The notes under the pieces were generated by a model. That model was not told where the DNA came from. It searched no databases and was given only the letters and a program-made list of their open reading frames with translations. From UBA9160 sp035489755 (GTDB lineage: Bacteria > Myxococcota_A > UBA9160): DNA of 64,000 nt. Positions 42,933-50,725 of this stretch are shown piece by piece. The translations under genes and the position numbers were made by a program. Numbering within the stretch: the first letter of the stretch is position 1; each line of letters begins with the position of its first letter. The stretch covers positions 1 to 64,000 of the forward strand of contig DATGZK010000016.1 in the NCBI GenBank assembly GCA_035489755.1, given 5' to 3'.

Positions 42933-43948
42933 GCGCCGGCGGCGCCGACGCTCTTTTGCGAGTCGAAGGCCTGCGCACCTGGTTCCCCATTCGGGCGGGG
43001 GTCTTTCAGCGCACCATCGGCTACGTGCGCGCGGTGGACGGCGTGGACCTCACCGTCCCGAGCGGCCGGACGCTCGCCCTGGTGGGCGAGTCGGGCTGCG
43101 GGAAGACGACCGTCGGCCAGTCCATTCTGCGCCTCGTCGAGCCTTCGGCAGGCCGCGTGTGCTTCGAGGGCGTAGATCTCCTCACACTCCCGAAGCCCGC
43201 ACTCCGCCCCTACCGCCGGGCGATCCAGATCGTGTTTCAGGATCCCCTCGGGTCTCTGGATCCGCGGATGCGCATCCGCGACGTGGTGGCAGAGGGAATG
43301 AAAGCCTTCCGGATCGGGGCCAATGAGCGTGAGCGCACCGAGCGCGTGGCTGAGCTCTTGCGCCGCGTGCAGCTCGACCCGACGCAAATGACACGCTACC
43401 CGCACGAGCTCTCGGGGGGACAGCGCCAGCGGGTGTGCATCGCGCGGGCCCTTGCCCTCGACCCGAAGCTCTTGATCTGCGACGAGGCGGTCTCCGCTCT
43501 CGACGTCTCCATCCAGGCCCAGATTCTGAACCTGCTCCGAGATCTTCAGGCGGAGCTTGGACTTTCGTATCTATTCATCACCCACGACCTTGGGGTCGTG
43601 CGCTACCTCGCCGACCGCGTGGCGGTGATGTACCTCGGTCAGATCGTGGAGAACGGCGCAACGGAAGAGCTGTTCGCAGGTCCCCAGCACCCCTACACCC
43701 AGGCGCTGCTGTCCTCTGTGCCCTCGGTCGACCCCGGACGGCGCGCGCGGGCGGTGCGGCTGCCCGGGGATGTGCCGTCCCCCGCGAACCCACCCGCCGG
43801 ATGCCGCTTCCACACGCGCTGCCCGGCCGTCTTCGACCGGTGTCGCGCGGAAATGCCCCCGCTGTATCCGGTCCCGGAAGGCGAGAGCAGGTGCTTTCTC
43901 TCGGACCCCGCGGCAAGACCTTCCGCCTTTGGGCCCGCAGGGACCTAG
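42929..43948 (+). CDS. Oligopeptide/dipeptide ABC ATPase, DppF/OppF type
   Basis: 339 aa, second nucleotide-binding subunit. The N terminus LRTWFPIRAGVFQRTIGYVRAVDG is typical of OppF; Walker A GESGCGKTT, FQDPLGSLDPRMRI, signature LSGGQRQRVCIARALAL, Walker B LLICDEAVSALD (Ala in place of the usual Pro, common in this subfamily) and C-terminal GCRFHTRCPAVFDRC. Completes a five-gene importer; the substrate could be peptides, nickel chelates or murein fragments. Confidence 0.92.
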   Translation: MSAGGADALLRVEGLRTWFPIRAGVFQRTIGYVRAVDGVDLTVPSGRTLALVGESGCGKTTVGQSILRLVEPSAGRVCFEGVDLLTLPKPALRPYRRAIQIVFQDPLGSLDPRMRIRDVVAEGMKAFRIGANERERTERVAELLRRVQLDPTQMTRYPHELSGGQRQRVCIARALALDPKLLICDEAVSALDVSIQAQILNLLRDLQAELGLSYLFITHDLGVVRYLADRVAVMYLGQIVENGATEELFAGPQHPYTQALLSSVPSVDPGRRARAVRLPGDVPSPANPPAGCRFHTRCPAVFDRCRAEMPPLYPVPEGESRCFLSDPAARPSAFGPAGT

Positions 43949-44013
43949 GCCACGGCGGCGCCGATAAGGTTCTAGACGGGGCCTGCCGATGGACTCGAGG
44001 TGGAGACGAGTCC

Positions 44014-44835
44014 ATGGCGCGCGGCCCCAAGATCGGCGAAGTCCTCGTCCAAGCGGGCCTCATCGACGAGTTTCAGCTCGAGGCAGGTCTGGCCCAGCAG
44101 CAGCGCTGGGGCGGTCGCCTCGGCCGGGCGCTCGTTCAGCTTGGCTTCCTCCAGGAGGCGGACTTTGTCCGCGTGCTTTCCAAGGTGCTGAATGTCCCCG
44201 TCGTACGGCTTGCCGAAAAGAAGCCTTCGCCGGAAACCATCGGCCTCGTGCCTGCGGAGCTTGCCGAAAAATATGGCTGCCTCCCGCTGTTCACCAAGCG
44301 CGAGGGCGGGGCTAATACGCTCTATCTCGGGATCGAAGATCCATCGGACCTTAAGGCCCTCGATGAGCTTTCGTTCCGGATCGGGATGAAGGTGAAGCCG
44401 GTCTTGGTGGGGCCGAGCGAGCTGCGGGAGGCCATCGCCCGGACCTACCACCACCGCGGCTCTGGGGAGCCTGAACAGGCGAGCTCCATCGCGGAGACAC
44501 TGTTCGAACCCGGAGACACGGCTCCCGTGCTCGATCCGCCGGTGGTCCCGAGCCCCCCGCCGGCCGCGCGGCGGCCAGCCCCGCCCCCAGCTGCCGCGGA
44601 GCCTGAGCTCCTCCTGGATGACCCAGCACCCCCCTCCTCCTCCTCCCTCGCCGGACTGGCGACAGCCAAGGCGGGCGCGGAGGCCGCGGGTGCAAAGCCG
44701 CGCGAAGTTCCGACCCGCCTCATCCTGCATGCGCTCACCCAGCTCTTGATCGAAAAGGGCGTGATCCGGCGCGAAGAACTGATGGAGCGGCTCAAGAGCC
44801 TCGAGCCATCGGGTGACGGCGGCCCCAAGCACTGA
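44014..44835 (+). CDS. Standalone MshEN (GspE N-terminal) domain protein
   Basis: 273 aa without an ATPase domain. Residues 1-155 are an MshEN/T2SSE_N module: KIGEVLVQAGLIDEFQLEAG and RLGRALVQLGFLQEADFVRV are tandem copies of the motif that binds cyclic di-GMP in MshE, followed by the LFTKREGGANTLYLGIEDPSD lobe. A Pro/Ala-rich linker (about 165-220) leads to a small helical C terminus (LTQLLIEKGVIRREELMERL). It may be a c-di-GMP-responsive adaptor; deltaproteobacteria often carry several such proteins. GGAGA seven bases before ATG 44014. Confidence 0.82.
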   Translation: MARGPKIGEVLVQAGLIDEFQLEAGLAQQQRWGGRLGRALVQLGFLQEADFVRVLSKVLNVPVVRLAEKKPSPETIGLVPAELAEKYGCLPLFTKREGGANTLYLGIEDPSDLKALDELSFRIGMKVKPVLVGPSELREAIARTYHHRGSGEPEQASSIAETLFEPGDTAPVLDPPVVPSPPPAARRPAPPPAAAEPELLLDDPAPPSSSSLAGLATAKAGAEAAGAKPREVPTRLILHALTQLLIEKGVIRREELMERLKSLEPSGDGGPKH

Positions 44836-44856
44836 TCCGGACTCGCGCAGCGTGCC

Positions 44857-44885
44857 TTGACACCTCCAACCCTGCCGGTCACGCT
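44857..44885 (+). promoter_or_regulatory. Possible promoter of the 102-aa hypothetical gene
   Basis: TTGACA (44857-44862), 17-base spacer, CACGCT (44880-44885); the -10 is weak. GGAGGGGGG and ATG 44920 follow. This argues that the TTG at 44857 is a -35 box and not a start codon. Confidence 0.35.
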
Positions 44886-44919
44886 GCCTCTCCAGCGCGC
44901 CGGAGGGGGGTTTTGGGCG

Positions 44920-45228
44920 ATGCGCCTTGAGTACGGATTCGAGCTCTCCCAAGTCGAGACGCCGTGTTTCTCCGTCGAGGCAGTGGAGGGCATCGGCAAG
45001 CTCTTCACCCTCGGTGCGCTCGTCTTGAACGTCCTCGAGACACGGCCGCGCGTCGAGCTCGTTTTCCATGGCGTGAATCCTGAAGATCCGCCGCGCAAGA
45101 TCGAGTCCTTCAAAGGAATTCTCGGGAGCGCCCCGGGCCAGCGGAGCTTCTCCTACGAGGTCGGTCAAGGAGGGCGCGTTCCCAACTCAAGCGCCTATTT
45201 CCAGTGGCTTGCAGTGCGAAAGGCATGA
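44920..45228 (+). CDS. Hypothetical protein, 102 aa
   Basis: No family recognised. A compact, mixed alpha/beta sequence starting MRLEYGFELSQVETPCFSVE, with a single Cys and a hydrophobic helix-like patch (GIGKLFTLGALVLNVLE). No signal peptide. ATG 44920 is preceded by GGAGGGGGG at about nine bases. It converges on the kinase gene with only seven bases between the stops. It may be lineage-specific. Confidence 0.6.
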   Translation: MRLEYGFELSQVETPCFSVEAVEGIGKLFTLGALVLNVLETRPRVELVFHGVNPEDPPRKIESFKGILGSAPGQRSFSYEVGQGGRVPNSSAYFQWLAVRKA

Positions 45229-45235
45229 GCCGGCG

Positions 45236-46789
45236 CTAGTTCGCGGCTCCCTGCTCGCGCGCTACCCCGCGCTCCCTCTCGGCCTCAAGACAACCTGCCC
45301 CCGTCCAGCGGTGTTTGCGCGCGAGGCTTTGCGCGATGACCGCCGAGCGCGCCTGCTCCCGTCCGACCGAGAAGGGAGCCGTGCGTGCATACAGCTCGAA
45401 CGCCGCTTGCCGCGCCGGCGCGGGGTAGGCGTCCGGGAGCGACGCGTTGAGCTGCGCGAGAGCCCGGATCGCCCTCCGCTCGCCTGCGTGCCTGCGAAAC
45501 ACGACGCTTTCGAGGTCGATGAGCCGTGCCTCAAGGGCCCCGCCCGGGCCTTGTCGCACGTAGACGTTGCCTCCCTTTAGGTCGCCGTGGTCGGCGCCTT
45601 GGAGACGCAGCCTCGCTGCGAGCCGCGCCAGCATCGAGAGCACGCCTGCGAGGTCGGCGGCTGCCGGGGGACAATCTGCAGGCCAATCGGGCCGCAGGTC
45701 CTCCAACACCACAAGCGAAGCGGTCGGAATGCCAAGGACGCGGCGCTCGAGAAAGGCGAGAGGGCGCGCAGCTCCGATCCCCCGGTGAAGCAGGCCGTGG
45801 CCGCCGCGCCAGGCGCGCCACGCCGCCGAACCGCGCAGAAGATCCGCAAACGCTCGGGCGAGACCGCGTGCCCGGTGCTCCTTCACAATGACGGCCTTCT
45901 TGCCGAGCGAGACGGCGGTCACGAGGGCACGCTCGTCACGCTTCACCAGCGCCGGCGCCGCGCTCGCCCTGGCATGGGCGTCCAAAGCCTCGATCAGCTC
46001 CGCGGCAGGGACGTCGCTGCCGCGGAGGCCGCGCCAGGACCGATACCTTATCCGTGTGTAGGCCCGGCCGGGGCGGAGGGAGCGCCGGGTGCGGCTTTGC
46101 GCGTGGGCGATGGCGCGAGCCTTCGTGAGGGCTGCGAGCTCTTGCAGGAGCCTGCGCCCCGCCGCGTCCAAGGGGCGCGCGAGGCCGAGCGCTGCGGCGA
46201 GGGTGCGCAAGCGATCCGTGCGTGACGCGAAGTACGAGAGCGCGTGATCGAGGTGCGCGAGATCCCGCAGGCGCCGGCGCTGGCCCGCCGTCCGCCGCGC
46301 GTGCTGGAGGTCGAGCAAGATCGGTCCGTCGTCGCCCACCACGATGTTCCCGTGGTGAAGGTCTCCGTGGACGAATCCTCCCGCGTGAAGCTCAGCAATG
46401 CGCGAACCGAGGAGCGACAGCAGGCGGCGCCGCTCCTTTTTCGGCGCATCCAGCGCACCGAGGAGGGGGCGGCCCGCGACGTAGCGCAGCACAAGGAGGC
46501 GGTCTCCGTCTTCGAGGCGGGCGAGGGCGAGAGGCTCGGGCACGGAAACCCGCGCGGCGCGGAGCGAGAGGAGGGCCCGCCACTCGCGCACGGCGGGCGA
46601 GTAGCCAATGCGTTCTTTCAGCGCTTCGCGCAGGGCGTGGCGTCCTGTGCCGAGGCGAAACTGCTTGACGAGAAGCGCGCCTGCGCCGGGGGTGGAAAGG
46701 CGAACCAGGCGGCGGCGGGGATTGTCGCGAAGAACCTCTGCGCGAGCGTCAGCGTCGCCCCGCAGCCACGCCTCCACTTCGGCGCGCAC
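45236..46789 (-). CDS. Tandem lipopolysaccharide-kinase-like protein (two WaaP/Kdo kinase domains)
   Basis: 517 aa containing two protein-kinase-like domains in one chain. Domain 1 has a likely ATP lysine in LLVKQF (K42), catalytic loop HGDLHHGN (141-148) and metal-binding LLDLQ (158-162). Domain 2 has VIVKEH (K303), HGDLKGGN (401-408) and LIDLE (423-427). Both catalytic loops look intact, resembling KdkA/WaaP/RfaP kinases that phosphorylate inner-core sugars of LPS. GTG 46789 is the chosen start; the frame is open further upstream into the glycosyltransferase gene, so this is uncertain. The adjacent glycosyltransferase supports a role in envelope glycolipid synthesis. Confidence 0.78.
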   Translation of the reverse strand: MRAEVEAWLRGDADARAEVLRDNPRRRLVRLSTPGAGALLVKQFRLGTGRHALREALKERIGYSPAVREWRALLSLRAARVSVPEPLALARLEDGDRLLVLRYVAGRPLLGALDAPKKERRRLLSLLGSRIAELHAGGFVHGDLHHGNIVVGDDGPILLDLQHARRTAGQRRRLRDLAHLDHALSYFASRTDRLRTLAAALGLARPLDAAGRRLLQELAALTKARAIAHAQSRTRRSLRPGRAYTRIRYRSWRGLRGSDVPAAELIEALDAHARASAAPALVKRDERALVTAVSLGKKAVIVKEHRARGLARAFADLLRGSAAWRAWRGGHGLLHRGIGAARPLAFLERRVLGIPTASLVVLEDLRPDWPADCPPAAADLAGVLSMLARLAARLRLQGADHGDLKGGNVYVRQGPGGALEARLIDLESVVFRRHAGERRAIRALAQLNASLPDAYPAPARQAAFELYARTAPFSVGREQARSAVIAQSLARKHRWTGAGCLEAERERGVAREQGAAN

Positions 46790-46824
46790 GACGGGGTCGC
46801 CGGCCTCCCAGCGCGGCCCCGCGC

Positions 46825-47955
46825 TCAGCGTCGCACCCGTGCGTAGAGGTGATGGAGCGCGGCCACGTGGGCGGAGAGGGAGTGCCGCTCGGCGACGACC
46901 CGCGCCGCGCGCCCGAGCCGCGCCCGAAGCTCCGGCGAGGCCAGGGCATCGAGTGCCTTGGCGAAACCCGAAACGTCCTCTGGGTCCTCGACCACAAAGC
47001 CGGCCTCCTCGCGACCCGCGGGACCCGGCAGGGCGCCCGCCGCAGCCTCCTCGAAGGGGCGGATCAGCTCGGCCGCACCGTTGGCGCCGCTCGTCACGAG
47101 GGGGATCCCGCTTGCGGCGGCCTCCAGGCACACGTTGGAGAACGCGTCGTAACGGGTCGGCAAAAGGAGCGCGGCGGCGGATGCATACAGCGTTTCGAGG
47201 TCGGCGCGCGCGCCGAGAAAGCGCACCCGGTCCGCGACTCTAAGGCGCTGCGCAAGGGCGCGCCAGGGAGCGGCCTCGTCCCGCCCGACCACCCAGAGCT
47301 GTGCGCTGCTCGCGCTGGCCGCAGCGAGCGCTCGGATCGCGGTATCGAGCCCTTTGCGCGGGAAACCGGCGCCCACAAAGAGCCAGACCGGTCCCTCCGC
47401 TTCGAGCGGGAGCTTACGACCGGGATGGAAGCGCTCAAGGTCGACGGGGTTCGGGATCACGAGCAGTCGCTCGTCGGACACGCGGTAGCGTCTGCGAATC
47501 TCGCGCCGGACCATCTCGGAGTTGCACTGCACGAGCTGAGAGGAGTCGGCGAAGATGCGGGACTCGATCCACAGAAGTGTCGCATGCCGGGGGGAGAAGC
47601 GGCGAAGCAGGCTCCCCGCGCTGCCATGGCGCCGCGCCAGATAGTCGGCGTGGCTGCCGCCGCCGGCACGATACACGTCCTGGTGCAGAGTACGCGCGAA
47701 CGAATGCACGACGTCGGGGCGCAGCCGGGCCGAGGCGCGCGCCGCAGCGTGGGAGAAGGAAAGGACGCGCAGGGGCTGCCAGGTCCGGGAAATCCGCAGG
47801 CGTTCGACCGCGACGGCCGCAGCGGGATCCGCCTCCCGGGCTAAGACGACGACCTCGTCTCCCGTCGCCGCGAGGCCGTGGGCGACACTCCACGCGACGT
47901 TTTCAACCCCCCCTGCGGCCGGCCGGAAGCGCTCGACCACGAGCGCGATCTTCAC
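46825..47955 (-). CDS. Glycosyltransferase family 4
   Basis: 376 aa GT-B enzyme. N-terminal domain opens MKIALVVERFRPAAGGVENV; the C-terminal nucleotide-sugar domain has LLVIPNPVDLERFHPG, GAGFPRKGLDTAIRALA and the EX7E-type region DAFSNVCLEAAASGIPLV. It resembles WaaG, the LPS core glucosyltransferase I, in the first-strand sequence and the PNPVD motif. The start is GTG 47955 with GAGGG seven bases upstream. It lies directly upstream of the tandem kinase gene, as waaG and waaP are neighbours in enterobacteria, which supports LPS core assembly. Confidence 0.85.
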   Translation of the reverse strand: MKIALVVERFRPAAGGVENVAWSVAHGLAATGDEVVVLAREADPAAAVAVERLRISRTWQPLRVLSFSHAAARASARLRPDVVHSFARTLHQDVYRAGGGSHADYLARRHGSAGSLLRRFSPRHATLLWIESRIFADSSQLVQCNSEMVRREIRRRYRVSDERLLVIPNPVDLERFHPGRKLPLEAEGPVWLFVGAGFPRKGLDTAIRALAAASASSAQLWVVGRDEAAPWRALAQRLRVADRVRFLGARADLETLYASAAALLLPTRYDAFSNVCLEAAASGIPLVTSGANGAAELIRPFEEAAAGALPGPAGREEAGFVVEDPEDVSGFAKALDALASPELRARLGRAARVVAERHSLSAHVAALHHLYARVRR

Positions 47956-48049
47956 GGATGGGCCCTCGGGGAATGGGTGCCAAGCCTTTGCGGAGCGGAA
48001 GCGGCCGCGAGGGGGGCGGGCTCGCTGTCAAAGAGGGGCGGCGCGAGGG

Positions 48050-48328
48050 TCAGCGAAGCCCGTCCATCCGCCGGCGGGAGAGCACGGCCGCCGCCGCGAT
48101 TGCGAGCCCGAATCCCGCAGCCGCGCCGGCGGGCGAGCCGCGGCGCGGGGCACACATGATGGGCAACGCGGCGTGCGCCCTTGCATCGGATTCGGCAGAC
48201 CTTGCATCGGCTGAAAGGTCGTGCGATGTCGGCTCGTCCAGCGCGCGGCCCGGCCCCGCCAGAAGGAGGGCGAGCGCCAGGGCGGAGGCGAACGTAAGAG
48301 CGGAGGAGGCGACCGTCACGAGGGCCAA
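48050..48328 (-). CDS. Small exported protein with MYXO-CTERM-like tail
   Basis: 92 aa. An N-terminal hydrophobic segment (TFASALALALLLAGPGRA) looks like a signal peptide. The C terminus has a Cys (PIMCAPRRGSP), a small-residue transmembrane stretch (AGAAAGFGLAIAAAAVL) and a closing SRRR cluster, the tripartite layout of MYXO-CTERM-type sorting signals. The TTG start is preceded by GAGGG six bases upstream. Only about 30 mature residues lie between the two signals. The gene is in an otherwise empty 550-base gap, so existence is moderately supported. Confidence 0.45.
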   Translation of the reverse strand: MALVTVASSALTFASALALALLLAGPGRALDEPTSHDLSADARSAESDARAHAALPIMCAPRRGSPAGAAAGFGLAIAAAAVLSRRRMDGLR

Positions 48329-48442
48329 GCATATCCCTCACTCCTGCGGGGGGACAGAGCCGCCAGCGCCTTCGGGCCGCTCGCGCGATTGCGGGCCTGA
48401 ACGGATACTGAAGCAGGCGCGCGGACCTGCGATGTGGATTGC

Positions 48443-48472
48443 TTGACGCCCGAGCGCGTCCCCGGGTAGATT
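48443..48472 (+). promoter_or_regulatory. Promoter of the tetR-ABC operon
   Basis: TTGACG (48443-48448) and TAGATT (48467-48472) with an 18-base spacer, about 40 bases before ATG 48514. If the regulator is autoregulatory, its operator would be expected here; no clear palindrome was found. Confidence 0.45.
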
Positions 48473-48513
48473 CCGCCGCCCACTTGGGCAGAGGACACTG
48501 GGTTCGTAAGCGC

Positions 48514-49182
48514 ATGGCTCGACAACCGCTCGCAGTGCTCCAGCCGGCCGCGCCTGGTCTTGCTCGCGTGAGGCGGGACAAGCGGGCGCTGATCCTCGAC
48601 GCCGCGATCAAAGTCTTCGCCCGCAAGGGCTATCACGGCTGCCGGGTCTCCGACATCGCGCGCGAGGCGGATATCGCGTACGGCCTCGTCTATCACTACT
48701 TCACGAACAAAGAGGAGATTCTTCGCACCATCTTCGAAGAACGCTGGAGCGGCTTTCTCGAGCTCGTGGACGAGATCGCCGCCCGCGATACCTCCGTCGA
48801 GGACAAGCTCGTGTCCATCGCGGCCCTCATGCTGAACGCCTACCGGGTGCGGCCGGATTGGGTGAAGGTGCTCGTGCTCGAGCTGCAGCGTTCCTCGCGC
48901 TTCGCCGAACCCGGGCAGATCCGCGCAGTCGGCCTGCTCTTCCAGAGCGTGGCTCGCATCCTGCGCGCCGGGCAGGACGCGGGGGAGCTGCGGCCGGATC
49001 TGGACCCCGACGTGGCCTGCTACGTGTTCATCGGTGCGCTCGAGATCGTGATCACGAGTCTCGTGCTCGACCTCATCAAGATTGAGGAGAAGGCTCCGTC
49101 CGAGAGCGAGTACTACCTCAAAGTGGCGCGCACCGTCGTGGACATCTTTTTGCACGGCCTCGCCCAGGGGAGCACGCGATGA
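48514..49182 (+). CDS. TetR-family transcriptional regulator
   Basis: 222 aa. The N-terminal helix-turn-helix is canonical: RALILDAAIKVFARKGYHGC, VSDIAREADIAYGLVYHYF and TNKEEILRTIF. The ligand domain resembles fatty-acid-responsive FadR/TetR regulators in its WSGFLELVDEI and VRPDWVKVLVLELQRS segments, but the effector is unknown. It is the first gene of a five-gene operon and overlaps the ABC ATPase as ATGA, so it very likely controls that exporter. Confidence 0.9.
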   Translation: MARQPLAVLQPAAPGLARVRRDKRALILDAAIKVFARKGYHGCRVSDIAREADIAYGLVYHYFTNKEEILRTIFEERWSGFLELVDEIAARDTSVEDKLVSIAALMLNAYRVRPDWVKVLVLELQRSSRFAEPGQIRAVGLLFQSVARILRAGQDAGELRPDLDPDVACYVFIGALEIVITSLVLDLIKIEEKAPSESEYYLKVARTVVDIFLHGLAQGSTR

Positions 49183-49931
49183 TCGCCGCGAAGGATCTCT
49201 CGAAGCGCTACGGCGATCTGGTCGCTGTGGACCATGTCTCCTTCGACGTGGCGAAGGGAGAGGTGGTGGGATTTCTCGGGCCCAACGGCGCCGGCAAGAC
49301 GACAACGATGCGGATTCTCACCGGTTTCTTGCCCCCGACCGATGGCCAAGCCGTGATCGACGGCCACGACATGTTCGAAGATCCGCTCGCGGCCCGGCGC
49401 AGCGTCGGCTATCTGCCCGAATCGCCCCCGCTCTACCCCGAGATGGATGTCGAGGGGTATCTCGCGTTCGTCGCGAAGCTCAAGGACGTGCCGCGAAAAG
49501 ACCGCCGCGAAGCGGTGTCACGGGTGCTGGAACGCTGCGGGCTCGCAGACGTGCGACGTCGCGTGATCGGTGCGCTCTCGAAGGGCTTCCGCCAGCGTGT
49601 GGGCCTTGCCCAGGCCATCGTGCACTCGCCCCCCGTGCTGATCCTCGACGAGCCGACGGTCGGCCTCGACCCGACCCAGATCCGCGAGATCCGGGGGCTG
49701 ATCGCCGACCTCGCGGCGCCCAAGGGCGGGGAGACGCAGCACACGGTGATTCTCTCGACACACATCCTCCCGGAAGTCGAGGCCATCTGTCGTCGCGTCA
49801 TCCTGATCCACCGCGGACGCAAGGTCGTGGATTCGCCCCTCGCCGAGCTGACGCAAGGGGGCCGCACACTCGAGCAGGTGTTCGCGCAGCACACCGCCCG
49901 CGATCTCCCGCTGCAGGCGGCAAACGCATGA
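49179..49931 (+). CDS. ABC transporter ATPase, GldA-like
   Basis: 250 aa. Walker A GPNGAGKTTTMRILTGFL, Q-loop YLPESPPLYPEMDVEGYL, signature LSKGFRQRVGLAQAI, Walker B VLILDEPTVGLDP, H-loop LSTHI. The sequence and the downstream membrane genes match the gliding-type ABC complex (GldA-GldF-GldG) that is widespread in non-gliding bacteria as an exporter of unknown substrate. Overlaps both neighbours by four bases. Confidence 0.88.
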   Translation: MIAAKDLSKRYGDLVAVDHVSFDVAKGEVVGFLGPNGAGKTTTMRILTGFLPPTDGQAVIDGHDMFEDPLAARRSVGYLPESPPLYPEMDVEGYLAFVAKLKDVPRKDRREAVSRVLERCGLADVRRRVIGALSKGFRQRVGLAQAIVHSPPVLILDEPTVGLDPTQIREIRGLIADLAAPKGGETQHTVILSTHILPEVEAICRRVILIHRGRKVVDSPLAELTQGGRTLEQVFAQHTARDLPLQAANA

Positions 49932-50725
49932 AACACGTCAGCACGATCGCTGGACGCGAGCTCAAGTCGCTCTTCGTATCGCCCGTCGCCTATGCGGTGC
50001 TCACCCTCTTTGCCGTTCTGGCGGGCTTCTTCTTCCTATCGAGCGTGCTCCAGTTCACGGAGTACGTGATCCGGCTCCAGCAGTTTCAGCTCCTCGATCA
50101 GCTCCGGGAGTTGAACCTAAACGACCAGGTGATTGCGCCCTTCCTGGGGGTCATGTCCGTGGTGTTCCTGTTCGTGATTCCCGGGATCACGATGGGCCTT
50201 TTTGCGGCCGAGAAAGCGAATGGGACCGACGAGCTCTTGCTGACGAGCCCCCTCACGATCTGGGAGATCGTGCTTGGCAAGTACCTCGCCGCCGCCGCCT
50301 TTGTCGTGATCCTCGTGGCGATGGTGGCGCTCTTTCCCGGGCTTCTGTTCATCTACGGCGATCCAGAAGTGCCGAAGACGGCGGCAGGCCTCTTGGGCCT
50401 GCTCCTGGTGGGCCTTACCTACACGGCGATCGGCGCCTTCGCGTCTTCCCTGACGCGAAGCCAGGTGATCGCGTTCGTGCTCGCTTTCGTGCTCTTGCTC
50501 TTGCTCTGGATGCTCTCGTTCCTGGCAGACCTCGGCGCTGCGGGGGGAACCCTGGGATCGGCCAACAACCTCTCGGCCTTCCTGCGCTATCTCTCCACCT
50601 CCGACCATTTTGAGCAGCTCGTGAAGGGCCTCATCGACACCACAGACCTGGTCTACTTTGCCGTGCTCATCGGGAGCTTTTTGTTGCTCGCGAAAGCCGC
50701 GGTCGAATCGGTGCGCTGGCGATGA
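49928..50725 (+). CDS. ABC transporter permease, GldF-like (ABC-2)
   Basis: 265 aa with six transmembrane helices. The N terminus ISTIAGRELKSLF-type region (here VSTIAGRELKSLFVSPVAYA) and the GITMGLFAAEKANGTDELLLTSP loop are diagnostic for GldF-like ABC-2 permeases. It starts ATGA on the ATPase stop and ends ATGA on the next gene. Confidence 0.88.
   Translation: MKHVSTIAGRELKSLFVSPVAYAVLTLFAVLAGFFFLSSVLQFTEYVIRLQQFQLLDQLRELNLNDQVIAPFLGVMSVVFLFVIPGITMGLFAAEKANGTDELLLTSPLTIWEIVLGKYLAAAAFVVILVAMVALFPGLLFIYGDPEVPKTAAGLLGLLLVGLTYTAIGAFASSLTRSQVIAFVLAFVLLLLLWMLSFLADLGAAGGTLGSANNLSAFLRYLSTSDHFEQLVKGLIDTTDLVYFAVLIGSFLLLAKAAVESVRWR

Noticed and set aside
44857..44919. TTG 44857 as start of the 102-aa hypothetical protein.
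   Set aside because: It coincides with a perfect TTGACA, and ATG 44920 has a purine-rich ribosome binding site.
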